Shown: positions 6,068-14,471 of the stretch, piece by piece
Position numbering within the stretch: the first letter of the stretch is position 1
How the letters are laid out: every line of letters begins with the position of its first letter
NCBI GenBank assembly: GCA_037440525.1
Contig: JBBITW010000060.1
Location: 1 to 18,062 of the forward strand
From: JBBITW01 sp037440525
GTDB lineage: Bacteria > Desulfobacterota > BSN033 > UBA1163
Direction of reading: 5' to 3'
DNA length: 18,062 nucleotides
Notes under the pieces: generated by a model
Seen by the model: the letters and a program-made list of their open reading frames with translations, nothing else
Told to the model about the DNA's origin: nothing
Databases searched by the model: none
Program-made: the position numbers and the translations under genes

Positions 6068-8469
6068 GATTGTCTCGGAACGGGGATTATCAGGTATCTA
6101 TGAAGAATCCGGGTTCTCTTGTCAACCTCGAGGAGATAGGTTATTTTGGAAAAGGTATGGCAGGGAGAAAATCTTCTCTATCAACGAAAAAGGGGAAGGC
6201 TAATGTCTCACTAACCCTTCTGAAAAAGGGGGCTGAGGCAGAGATGTTTCGAGCCATCGCAGAATTGGGAAACGATGGCATCCTCGTATTTGATGAGAAC
6301 CTAAGGATTGAATTTGCAAATAAAATGGCCTCAGAAATCACAGGCTATTCAAATAAAGAACTTCTAAATATGAACATCCTCTCAATTCTTGGAGATTCAG
6401 ATGAATCCTTAGTTAAAGACCTCTTTAGCCATCCAAAACATTATGGGGAAAAGACCTGTAGTGAGATCCAAATCCTTACTTCAAAGGGTGAGAAAAAGGA
6501 AGCCTGGATATGCATTGCCCTCGCTAAGACATCAGAGGAGAAAATAAAAGGATATGCTTATCTCAGGGATATCACAGAGTCAAAAAAGATGGAAAGAAAG
6601 ATCCTCGAGGCCACCCAGGAGTTTGAAAAGATAGCCGAGATGGGCGATGATGGAATCCTCGTATTCAACCAGGATTTCAATATTATCTTCGCAAATCAAA
6701 TGGCCTCTGAGATTACAGGTATTCCAAAGGGGGAACTTATTGGGAGAAACTTCTTCTCTGTAATTGGAAAGGAGGATAAGGATTTCCTAAACGGAACAAT
6801 CACCCGAGGGGTTGGGATAGGAGAGAAACTCTGTACAGAGATGACTATTTTGACCCCTAAAAATGAGCTCAAGGATGCTGAGATATGCATAGCTTACAGT
6901 AAATCCCAAACAGGTGAAAGCAAAACCTATGCATACATACGCGACATTACAGCGAGGAAAAGGTTTGAGAGAGATCTCAGGGATTCTGAAGAGAGGCTTC
7001 GAACCCTTTTTGAAAGGGTCCGCCATGGCCTCTTTATCAGCTCCAGGGAAGGAAGGTTTCTTGATTGTAATCAAGCCCTTCTCGACATGTTAGGATATCC
7101 GACAAAAGAGGAATTCCTAAGGATTGATATCGCCAAAGACCTATATGTGAATCCTGATGATAGAAGGCTCTTTCAAGAAAGGATCGAAAAGGGTGGTTAT
7201 GTAAAAGACATGGAGGTTGAATTTAAGAAGAAGAATGGGGAAAAGATTACAGTCCTCCTCACTGGCCATCCAATAAAGAATAAAAATGGGGAGATCGTCG
7301 GTTACGAAGGAATAAATCTTGACATTACAGAGAGAAAGCGTATCGAGGATGAGCTACGGGAAGCCAATGAATTCTTTATGAATCTGATTGAAAGTTCAGT
7401 AGATGGAATCATTGCTGCTGATATGAAAGGAAACATCTTTATCTTTAATAGAGGAGCAGAGGCACTCACAGGATATACAGCTGAAGAAATAATAGGAAAG
7501 ATTCATATCACACAGATCTACCCACCAGGGATAGCAAAAGAGGTCATGAGGAGACTCCGCTCCCCGGAGCACGGAGGTGTTGGAAAGCTTCTTCCAACAC
7601 AATTCAATATTGTCCATAAGAATGGAGAGGAGATTCCAATTAAACTCTCTGCTTCCCTCATCTATGATGGGTCGGGTAAAGAGGTAGCAAGTGTTGGCAT
7701 CTTTACAGATTTAAGACCTCGCCTCATGATGGAGAAAAAACTCCAGGAAACCCACCTTCAACTGGTAAGTTCCGAGAAGATGGCCTCCCTCGGGAAGCTT
7801 GCTGCGGGAATTGCCCATGAAATAAATAATCCCCTCGGAGGAATTCTTATCTATGCCTCCCTCCTCCGGGAGGATCTGGCAGAGGATGACCCAAAAAGAG
7901 CTGATCTCGAGAAGATTGTCTCAGAGGCAGGTCGATGTAAAGAGATTGTCAAAAGCCTTCTCGAATTCGCACGCCAGACAGAACCAAAGATGGAGCCTAC
8001 AGATATAAATCGAATGATAAATGAAGGACTATTCTTTCTTGTCAATCAAGCCCTCTTTCATAATATAAAAATTATTAAAAAACTTGATCCCTTTCTCCCC
8101 TTTGTCAGGGGGAATGCAGGTCAATTAAAACAGGTCTTTATGAATATAACGGTAAATGCGGCTGAGGCAATGCACGGAAGTGGAACACTCACAATTACCA
8201 CATACCGTCATCCAAATCGAAATAAAGTTATGGTAGAGTTTACAGATACAGGTGAAGGAATCCCTGAAGAGAATCTTACCCGGATCTTTGATCCCTTTTT
8301 TACGACAAAGGATGTGGGAAAAGGGACAGGTCTGGGTCTTGCCACCTCCTACGGGATTATCGAAGATCACGGTGGTAAAATCAGCGTAAAGAGTAAGGTA
8401 GGGGAAGGAACAACCTTTATCATAGAACTTCCGATCCATTCAGAGACGCAAGCAATCATGGAGAGTTAA
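6064..8469 (+). CDS. Soluble four-PAS sensor histidine kinase
   Basis: This 801-residue cytoplasmic sensor kinase has no membrane segment. Four PAS domains lie roughly at residues 61-175, 186-300, 305-425 and 434-555, with the DITE/DITA-type PAS ends visible after the first three. HisKA follows with His585 in AAGIAHEINNP. The ATPase domain shows N-box MNITVNAAEAM (693-703), G1 DTGEGIP (728-734), F-box FDPFFTTK and G2 GKGTGLGLA. The catalytic half resembles NtrB-type kinases. PAS1 and PAS2 are close repeats and share a cysteine pair at equal spacing (C132/C150 and C257/C275), suggesting redox or metal sensing. ATG 6064 overlaps the preceding stop (ATGA); ATG 6100 is an alternative start, and an upstream in-frame ATG lies inside the preceding gene. 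No response regulator is in view, so its target is unknown. Placement implies control by, or of, the C1 pathway redox state. Confidence 0.92.
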   Translation: MRLSRNGDYQVSMKNPGSLVNLEEIGYFGKGMAGRKSSLSTKKGKANVSLTLLKKGAEAEMFRAIAELGNDGILVFDENLRIEFANKMASEITGYSNKELLNMNILSILGDSDESLVKDLFSHPKHYGEKTCSEIQILTSKGEKKEAWICIALAKTSEEKIKGYAYLRDITESKKMERKILEATQEFEKIAEMGDDGILVFNQDFNIIFANQMASEITGIPKGELIGRNFFSVIGKEDKDFLNGTITRGVGIGEKLCTEMTILTPKNELKDAEICIAYSKSQTGESKTYAYIRDITARKRFERDLRDSEERLRTLFERVRHGLFISSREGRFLDCNQALLDMLGYPTKEEFLRIDIAKDLYVNPDDRRLFQERIEKGGYVKDMEVEFKKKNGEKITVLLTGHPIKNKNGEIVGYEGINLDITERKRIEDELREANEFFMNLIESSVDGIIAADMKGNIFIFNRGAEALTGYTAEEIIGKIHITQIYPPGIAKEVMRRLRSPEHGGVGKLLPTQFNIVHKNGEEIPIKLSASLIYDGSGKEVASVGIFTDLRPRLMMEKKLQETHLQLVSSEKMASLGKLAAGIAHEINNPLGGILIYASLLREDLAEDDPKRADLEKIVSEAGRCKEIVKSLLEFARQTEPKMEPTDINRMINEGLFFLVNQALFHNIKIIKKLDPFLPFVRGNAGQLKQVFMNITVNAAEAMHGSGTLTITTYRHPNRNKVMVEFTDTGEGIPEENLTRIFDPFFTTKDVGKGTGLGLATSYGIIEDHGGKISVKSKVGEGTTFIIELPIHSETQAIMES

Positions 8470-8492
8470 CCATTATAAATGAGAGGTGAATG

Positions 8493-9026
8493 ATGGATGA
8501 AAATTCTTTTCTCCAAGAGGTCATAAGTGCAAGTGGCCAGAACATCCAGGCCTGTTATCAATGTCAGAAGTGCTCAGCAGGATGCCCTGTGGCTTATGCC
8601 ATGGATATACTTCCAAATCAATTAATACGTCATATTCAATATGATCACAGGGAGAAGGTTCTTGGCTCAAAGACGATCTGGCTCTGCGCCTCCTGCTATA
8701 CATGTAGCGTTCGATGCCCTAACAATATAGATATAGCAAAGATGATGGATGCACTGAGGAAATTGTCAATACAATCCGGAATCAAACCCGGAGAGAAGGA
8801 TATACCACTTTTCCACTCAACATTTCTTGAAGCCATAAAGTCCAAAGGGAGGATTCACGAACTTAGTCTCATCTTACAGTTCAAATCCAGGACAAAGGAA
8901 TTCCTCAAGGATGCCTCGCTCGGATGGAAGATGTATAAAAAGGGTAAGATCAAAATCCTTCCCTCAAAGTTTGGAGGAGGAAAGGAGATAAAGGAAATAT
9001 TCAGTGAATATGAGAAGGGAAAGTAA
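8493..9026 (+). CDS. hdrC: HdrC, two-cluster ferredoxin-like subunit
   Basis: This 177-residue protein is heterodisulfide reductase subunit C, which relays electrons between HdrA and HdrB. It has two [4Fe-4S] motifs, C21xxC24xxC27xxxC31P and C65xxC68xxC71xxxC75P, with the family spacing, then a helical C-terminal part. It has no transmembrane segment, unlike membrane HdrE-linked relatives. Start: AGGTG at 8484-8488 sits four bases from ATG 8493 and only one base from ATG 8490, so 8493 is preferred; the difference is one residue. It lies 23 bases after the kinase gene and about 100 bases before hdrB. With HdrB it probably delivers electrons to MetV/MetF, as proposed for the Moorella complex (inference). 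Confidence 0.93.
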   Translation: MDENSFLQEVISASGQNIQACYQCQKCSAGCPVAYAMDILPNQLIRHIQYDHREKVLGSKTIWLCASCYTCSVRCPNNIDIAKMMDALRKLSIQSGIKPGEKDIPLFHSTFLEAIKSKGRIHELSLILQFKSRTKEFLKDASLGWKMYKKGKIKILPSKFGGGKEIKEIFSEYEKGK

Positions 9027-9112
9027 TTAAAGACCTTGCCCCTTCTTTGATATAAATCCAAAGCCAACTAAAGGATTTATTTAAAATTTGTAATATTTAA
9101 AAACCCAAGAGC

Positions 9113-9118
9113 AAGGAG
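9113..9118 (+). promoter_or_regulatory. Ribosome binding site deciding the hdrB start
   Basis: AAGGAG at 9113-9118 is six bases before ATG 9125. A TTG at 9119 in the same frame touches the site and is too close to be used. Confidence 0.75.
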
Positions 9119-9124
9119 TTGAAT

Positions 9125-9976
9125 ATGACAGAGGTCTCCTATTATCCAGGTTGTTCACTCCACGGGACTGCAAGAGAGTATGATGAATCGATTCGTGGTG
9201 TTTCGAGTATTTTGAATATAGAGCTTCAGGAATTAGAGGACTGGACATGTTGTGGCGCAAGTGCTGCCCACTCTCTGAATGAAGATCTGGCAATTGAACT
9301 TGCCTCTCGAAATCTTGCAATTGCTGAAAGGAAAAATCTTGAACTCCTTGTCCCCTGTGTTGCATGTTACAACCGTTTTAAAACGGCAGAAGAAGAAGTA
9401 AAGGAACATGAAAGGACCATCCGTTTCTCTTATCATGGGAATGTACCAATCCGATATGCCCTGGACTTCTTCTGTGAAGAGTCGATTTTACAGGAAATAA
9501 AGAAAAGGATTATAAAACCTCTTTCAAATCTTAAAGTGGTTTGTTATTACGGATGCCTTACAGTTAGACCACCAAAACTGACAGGTATACGCAATTATGA
9601 AAACCCCGAACACATGGACAATCTGATGGAGCTTCTCGGAGCCCAACCAATCCCCTGGTCTTATAAGACAGACTGCTGTGGTGCATCTCTGGTGATGACC
9701 CGAACAGATATCGTCTTGAAATTGAGTAGCAAGATACTCTCCATGGCAAAAGAGACAGAGGCAGATTGTGTGGTTACAGGATGTCCGATGTGTCAGGCAA
9801 ATCTCGACACACGTCAGGATGAAGTGAAAAAGGAGTCTGGTGAAGATATAAATCTTCCTGTTTTTTATTTCACAGAACTTATGGGCCTTGCCCTTGGACA
9901 TAAGGATGTTAAGAAATGGCTTAACCACCATATTACAGATCCAGTGAGGATGCTGGGTGCAAAGGGATTGATTTAA
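9125..9976 (+). CDS. hdrB: HdrB, CCG-domain catalytic-type subunit
   Basis: This 283-residue protein is heterodisulfide reductase subunit B. It has two complete CCG motifs: C10-x31-C42C43-x34-C78xxC81 and C144-x39-C184C185-x34-C220xxC223. In methanogen HdrB these bind two non-cubane [4Fe-4S] clusters that cleave the CoM-S-S-CoB disulfide. Bacteria lack that substrate, and next to metVF the protein probably transfers electrons to or from MetV/MetF or another disulfide or thiol. All ligands are present, so both clusters should form. It is preceded by a 98-base AT-rich gap without an obvious promoter and followed after 30 bases by the large HdrA gene, whose AGGAG is at 9996-10000. Order hdrC-hdrB-hdrA-mvhD indicates one complex. 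Confidence 0.93.
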   Translation: MTEVSYYPGCSLHGTAREYDESIRGVSSILNIELQELEDWTCCGASAAHSLNEDLAIELASRNLAIAERKNLELLVPCVACYNRFKTAEEEVKEHERTIRFSYHGNVPIRYALDFFCEESILQEIKKRIIKPLSNLKVVCYYGCLTVRPPKLTGIRNYENPEHMDNLMELLGAQPIPWSYKTDCCGASLVMTRTDIVLKLSSKILSMAKETEADCVVTGCPMCQANLDTRQDEVKKESGEDINLPVFYFTELMGLALGHKDVKKWLNHHITDPVRMLGAKGLI

Positions 9977-10006
9977 ACTTTTAATCTTTTCCTATAGGAG
10001 ATTAAA

Positions 10007-13000
10007 ATGGTAGAAAAGGTTGGGGCTGTTCTGGTTGTGGGTGGAGGCATTTCAGGAATACAGGCCTCTCTCGACCTTGCAGAATCAGGCTACTATGTCT
10101 ATCTTGTGGAATCCTCACCTGCCATTGGTGGAGTGATGGCACAACTGGATAAAACATTTCCTACAAATGATTGCTCCATGTGTATACTTTCGCCAAAACT
10201 GGTTGAGGCAGGACGTCATCTCAATATCGAGACCCTAACCTATGCCGAGATAGTTGATATAAAAGGAGAACCTGGAGATTTTGAGGTTACCGTCAGGAAG
10301 AAACCCCGTTTCGTTGATCCTGCAAAATGCACTGGTTGTGGAGAATGCCCTGAGGTATGCCCTGTCCGTATAAAAAGTGAGTTTGATGAAGGCCTAATAG
10401 ATAGAAAGGCCATCTATAGACCTTATGCCCAGGCCTTTCCAAATATTTTCACCATAGAAAAAGGGGATCGTGCTCCTTGTGGTCTTACATGTCCTTCAAA
10501 TATAAATGTCCAGGGCTATGTGGCCCTGATAGGAGCAGGAAAATACAGAGAAGCCCTTTCCCTAATCTATCAAAACCTACCTCTTCCAGGGGTATTGGGC
10601 AGGATATGTCCTCATCCATGCGAGACTGAATGTAACCGAAAAGAACTGGATGAACCTATTGCCATATGTGAACTTAAAAGATTCGTTTCAGATAAGGCAA
10701 AGGGAGAAATCAATATTGAGAAGGAAGAAAAAAAGGAAGAAAGGATTGCAGTAATAGGTTCTGGACCAGCAGGACTTACCGCTTCGTACTTTTTAGCAAT
10801 AAAAGGATACCCTGTTACAATCTTTGAGGCACTTCCCTTCAAAGGAGGAATGCTTTATAGCGGAATTCCTCCATACCGTTTACCGAGAGAAATCTTAAAT
10901 GAAGAGATAAAGACCATTGAATCCCTCGGCGTTGAGATTAAGCTGAATTCTCCAATCGGGCACAATCTTACATTAGATGATCTTTTTAAACAGGGTTATA
11001 AGGCCATATTTCTTGCAGTTGGTGCACACAGGGATCAGAAACTCCGAATCCCCGGAGAAGAATCCCCGGATGTGATCCCTGGTGTTGTGTTTTTGAGAAG
11101 ATTCAATCTTGGTGAGAATGTAAAGGTTGGCAGAAGGGTTGCTGTTATAGGAGGTGGAAATGTTGCAATTGATGCATCGCGGGTAGCCCTCCGTTTAGGG
11201 GCAGAGGAGGTGACGGTCATTTACCGAAGGTCCCGAAGCGAGATGCCAGCATTTGAGGAGGATGTAAAGGAGGCAGAAAATGAAGGGGTAAAGTTCCAGT
11301 TCCTTGCCTCACCTCTGGAGATTATCACAAAAGATGGGAAGGTTTCCTCTCTCAAATGTATCAGGATGGAACTCGGTGAACCTGACTCTTCAGGCAGGAG
11401 GCGTCCAATACAAATCCAGGGATCTGAATTCACTTTTGAGGTCGATACAATAATTCCGGCTATCGGTCAAATCCCCGACCTCTCCTTCATTGAGAATATG
11501 GGGATTGAAACCACATCTCAGGGAACAATCAAGGTCGATCCATTAACCCTCGAGACCTCGCGAAAAGGCGTCTTTGCAGGAGGTGACGCAGTTACTGGCC
11601 CATGGATAGCAATTGAGGCAGTCTCTGCAGGGAAAGAGGGAGCAATCTCCATTGATAGATTTTTAAGAGGTCTTGACCTTCGTGAAGGAAGACCCAGGCC
11701 CAAAACAGAAAAGGCAGAATTTAAAGCTATTTATAGAGGTCAAAAAAGGTCACCGCGTGAAAGGGTGGAAACCATATCTCTTGAAGAGAGGCATAAAGGC
11801 TTCTTGGAGGTAAAGAAGGGATTCAGTGAGGAGCAGGCCATAAGGGAAGCACTCAGATGTCTAAATTGCGGTCTATGCTCAGAATGCTTACAGTGTGTAT
11901 CCATTTGCAAGGCCGGGGCCATTGACCATCAAATGAAGGAAGAGATTGTGAGCTTTCATGTTGGCTCAATAATTTTGAATCCTGGATTCGATGAATTTGA
12001 TGCAAAGAGATTGGTGCCATATGGATATGGTCGTTTCGAGAATGTAATAACGAGCATCCAGTTTGAAAGGATTCTAAGTGCATCTGGTCCATTTCAGGGA
12101 AATCTCCTTAGGCCATCTGATAAAAAACCACCAAAAAAGGTTGCCTGGATACAATGTGCAGGATCGAGGGATATGAGTAATAATGGTGGCAACGAATACT
12201 GTAGCTCTGTCTGCTGTATGTATGCTATTAAAGAGGCTGTCATAGCAAAGGAACATCATCATGAAGTTGAGCCCACAATATTTTATATGGATATAAGGGC
12301 CTATGGAAAGGACTTCGAAATATATTATGAAAGGGCTAAAAGGGAATATGGTGTTCGGTTTATCCGCTCCATGGTCTCAAGGATTTCAGAAAGGCCAAAG
12401 ACAAAGAATCTTCTCATCTCATATGTGGATACAGATGGTCAGATTAAGGAGGAGGAGTTTGATCTCGTGGTCCTCTCTGTAGGCATGAGGCCATCGCAGG
12501 AGGCAAAAACACTTGCAGAGAAACTAAATATTCAACTTGATCAGTATGGTTTTTGTAAGACACATGAATTCTCACCACTTCAAACAAACAATTCAGGGAT
12601 ATTCGTCTGTGGTGCATTTCAGGGACCAAAGGATATACCTGAAACTGTTGCCCAGGCAAGCGGTGTTGCATCCAATGTTTCGAGTCTTCTCTCTGATGTT
12701 CGTGAAACCCTGACAAGGAAGAAGGAATACCCTCCTGAGTTAAATGTTGAGGATCAGGAACCTCGTATAGGGGTTTTTGTATGTCATTGTGGAATCAACA
12801 TTGGAGGGGTTGTAAATGTACCCGAGGTAAAGGAATATGCCCGAGGGCTTCAAGGGGTTGTCCATGTTGATGAGAATCTATATACATGTTCTCAGGACAC
12901 CCAGGAAAAGATTAAAAAGGCAATTAAGGAGAATCAATTAAATCGTGTAGTTGTGGCCTCATGTTCACCGAGGACACATGAACCCCTGTTTCAGGAAACA

Positions 13001-14449
13001 CTCAGGGAGACAGGACTCAATAAATACCTCTTCGAGATGGCAAATATCCGTGATCAATGCTCATGGGTCCATATGCACCAACCCAGGGAGGCCACAGAAA
13101 AGGCAAAGGAGCTTCTACGGATGGCTGTTTCAAAATCCCGTCTTCTAAGACCATTGAAAGAGCCCGTTGTGGAGGTGATCAAAAAAGGTCTTGTAATCGG
13201 AGGAGGACTTGCAGGGATGAGGGCCTCTCTTGGATTGGCAAAACAGGGGTTTGAATGCATCCTTGTTGAGAAGGATGAAAATCTGGGTGGAAATCTTCGC
13301 CATATCTATTATACCCTCGAAGGAAATGACCCACAGGAATTTCTAAAAAGGACAATAGATGAGGTTACTTCAAACCCGATGATCAAGGTAATGACCAATT
13401 CTCAGTTAAAGAGCATCAGTGGATATATAGGAAATTTCAACTCAATCATCTCTACAAACGGGACTGAGAAGGAGTTTGATCACGGTGTTATCATAGTTTG
13501 TGTCGGGGCAAGAGAGAGCACTCCAAATGAATATCTTTATGGCCAGCATAAAAGGATTATTACACAGAGGGAGTTGGAGGAGAAGATTGCCAATAATTGG
13601 GATGAGATAAAAGATTACAGAAATATCGTAATGATCCAGTGTGTGGGCTCAAGGATTCCTGAAAGACCAAATTGCAGTCGCATATGCTGTTCGGTGGCTA
13701 TCAAGAATTCTCTCAAAATAAAAGAGAGGAATCCTGATGCAAGAATTGATATCCTCTACCGGGATATAAGAACCTATGGGTTTATGGAAAGATTTTACAC
13801 CAAGGCAAGAAATCAGGGGATCGGGTTTATCCAGTATGATCTCGATTCAAAACCAGACCTTACTCTAAAGGGTGATACCATCAAATTGAGATTGAAGGAT
13901 CAAATACTCGGAGAAGAGATCTCAATGGAACCTGATCTTGTTGTTCTATCCAGTGCTATCATACCTTATGAGAATGAGGCACTGGCAAAGATGTTAAAGG
14001 TGCCTCTTACCGCGGATGGATTCTTCCTTGAGGCACACATGAAACTGAGGCCAGTAGATTTTGCAACAGATGGGATATTCCTCGCTGGAATGGCCCATTC
14101 TCCTAAAAACATCACCGAGACAATTTCGCAGGCCGATGCCTCCGTAGCACGTGCAACTTCGGCACTTGCCAAAGGATTTGTCAATGTTTTGCCAACAATT
14201 TCGGAGGTTGATCAGACTCGCTGTCTTGGTTGTGGGCTCTGTGAACTGCTATGCCCATTCAGTGCAATTCGTGTTACAGATACAGAAAGGGGAAGAAAGG
14301 CAGAGACAATATCTGCCTCGTGTAAGGGATGTGGAGTTTGTAGTGCAAGCTGTCCCCAGAAGGCAATAACAGTACATCACTTCTCTGATGAACAGATTAT
14401 AGCTCAGATTGAAGCACTTGCCTCACTGAGGGAGAAGGAGGCAGCCTGA
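10007..14449 (+). CDS. hdrA: Giant HdrA: tandem HdrA modules with an inserted GltD/NfnB-like NAD(P)H module
   Basis: This 1480-residue electron-bifurcation subunit has these segments in order. A flavin domain has GGGISG at 12-17. The first half of a ferredoxin domain has C108xxC111xxC114xxxC118P. A GltD/NfnB/dihydropyrimidine-dehydrogenase-type module spans about 151-612. The ferredoxin second half has C624xxC627xxC630xxxC634, with C618 and C621 before it. The rest of HdrA module A has C717-x14-C732-x3-CC737. Module B has the HdrA N-terminal cluster domain (C926, C928, C961, C986), flavin motif GGGLAG 1065-1070, C1212-x10-C1223-x3-CC1228, and a C-terminal ferredoxin with motifs starting at C1406 and C1439. 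Methanogen HdrA has about 650 residues, so this is over twice the size. The added module suggests NAD(P)H as donor, with ferredoxin and the HdrBC/MetVF branch as partners (inference). ATG 10007 follows AGGAG by six bases. Confidence 0.92.
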   Translation: MVEKVGAVLVVGGGISGIQASLDLAESGYYVYLVESSPAIGGVMAQLDKTFPTNDCSMCILSPKLVEAGRHLNIETLTYAEIVDIKGEPGDFEVTVRKKPRFVDPAKCTGCGECPEVCPVRIKSEFDEGLIDRKAIYRPYAQAFPNIFTIEKGDRAPCGLTCPSNINVQGYVALIGAGKYREALSLIYQNLPLPGVLGRICPHPCETECNRKELDEPIAICELKRFVSDKAKGEINIEKEEKKEERIAVIGSGPAGLTASYFLAIKGYPVTIFEALPFKGGMLYSGIPPYRLPREILNEEIKTIESLGVEIKLNSPIGHNLTLDDLFKQGYKAIFLAVGAHRDQKLRIPGEESPDVIPGVVFLRRFNLGENVKVGRRVAVIGGGNVAIDASRVALRLGAEEVTVIYRRSRSEMPAFEEDVKEAENEGVKFQFLASPLEIITKDGKVSSLKCIRMELGEPDSSGRRRPIQIQGSEFTFEVDTIIPAIGQIPDLSFIENMGIETTSQGTIKVDPLTLETSRKGVFAGGDAVTGPWIAIEAVSAGKEGAISIDRFLRGLDLREGRPRPKTEKAEFKAIYRGQKRSPRERVETISLEERHKGFLEVKKGFSEEQAIREALRCLNCGLCSECLQCVSICKAGAIDHQMKEEIVSFHVGSIILNPGFDEFDAKRLVPYGYGRFENVITSIQFERILSASGPFQGNLLRPSDKKPPKKVAWIQCAGSRDMSNNGGNEYCSSVCCMYAIKEAVIAKEHHHEVEPTIFYMDIRAYGKDFEIYYERAKREYGVRFIRSMVSRISERPKTKNLLISYVDTDGQIKEEEFDLVVLSVGMRPSQEAKTLAEKLNIQLDQYGFCKTHEFSPLQTNNSGIFVCGAFQGPKDIPETVAQASGVASNVSSLLSDVRETLTRKKEYPPELNVEDQEPRIGVFVCHCGINIGGVVNVPEVKEYARGLQGVVHVDENLYTCSQDTQEKIKKAIKENQLNRVVVASCSPRTHEPLFQETLRETGLNKYLFEMANIRDQCSWVHMHQPREATEKAKELLRMAVSKSRLLRPLKEPVVEVIKKGLVIGGGLAGMRASLGLAKQGFECILVEKDENLGGNLRHIYYTLEGNDPQEFLKRTIDEVTSNPMIKVMTNSQLKSISGYIGNFNSIISTNGTEKEFDHGVIIVCVGARESTPNEYLYGQHKRIITQRELEEKIANNWDEIKDYRNIVMIQCVGSRIPERPNCSRICCSVAIKNSLKIKERNPDARIDILYRDIRTYGFMERFYTKARNQGIGFIQYDLDSKPDLTLKGDTIKLRLKDQILGEEISMEPDLVVLSSAIIPYENEALAKMLKVPLTADGFFLEAHMKLRPVDFATDGIFLAGMAHSPKNITETISQADASVARATSALAKGFVNVLPTISEVDQTRCLGCGLCELLCPFSAIRVTDTERGRKAETISASCKGCGVCSASCPQKAITVHHFSDEQIIAQIEALASLREKEAA
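10457..11842 (+). other. Inserted GltD/NfnB-like NAD(P)H:flavin domain inside hdrA
   Basis: Residues about 151-612 of the giant HdrA. The segment begins with the Fer4_20-type Fe-S part: C158-x3-C162, then C201-x3-C205-x3-C209 in RICPHPCETECNR. An FAD motif GSGPAG follows at 251-256, then the pyridine-nucleotide motif GGGNVAID at 382-389 and YRRSRSEMPA at 406-415, where related NADPH enzymes bind the 2'-phosphate. The second FAD motif FAGGDAVTGP is at 523-532. It ends with the IREALRCLNCG segment typical of the C-terminal end of such modules. The boundaries come from comparison with the HdrA at 15241, which has contiguous ferredoxin motifs here. NADPH is favoured over NADH only by the arginine motif. 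Confidence 0.85.
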
Positions 14450-14460
14450 GGTCATCCTTT

Positions 14461-14464
14461 GGAG
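14461..14464 (+). promoter_or_regulatory. Ribosome binding site deciding the second mvhD start
   Basis: GGAG at 14461-14464 lies seven bases before ATG 14472. An in-frame GTG at 14466 is almost on top of the site, so ATG 14472 is the likely start. Confidence 0.7.
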
Positions 14465-14471
14465 AGTGATT

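Noticed and set aside
9052..9080. ATAAATCC/GGATTTAT inverted repeat between hdrC and hdrB as a terminator
   Set aside because: The stem is AT-rich with a 13-base loop and no T-run follows, so it is weak. The downstream hdrB also appears to be co-transcribed.
10007..14449. The giant HdrA as an assembly artefact joining separate genes
   Set aside because: The frame is continuous, and module A resumes after the insertion with the expected ferredoxin half and HdrA signatures. A chimera would be unlikely to break exactly between two cluster motifs.
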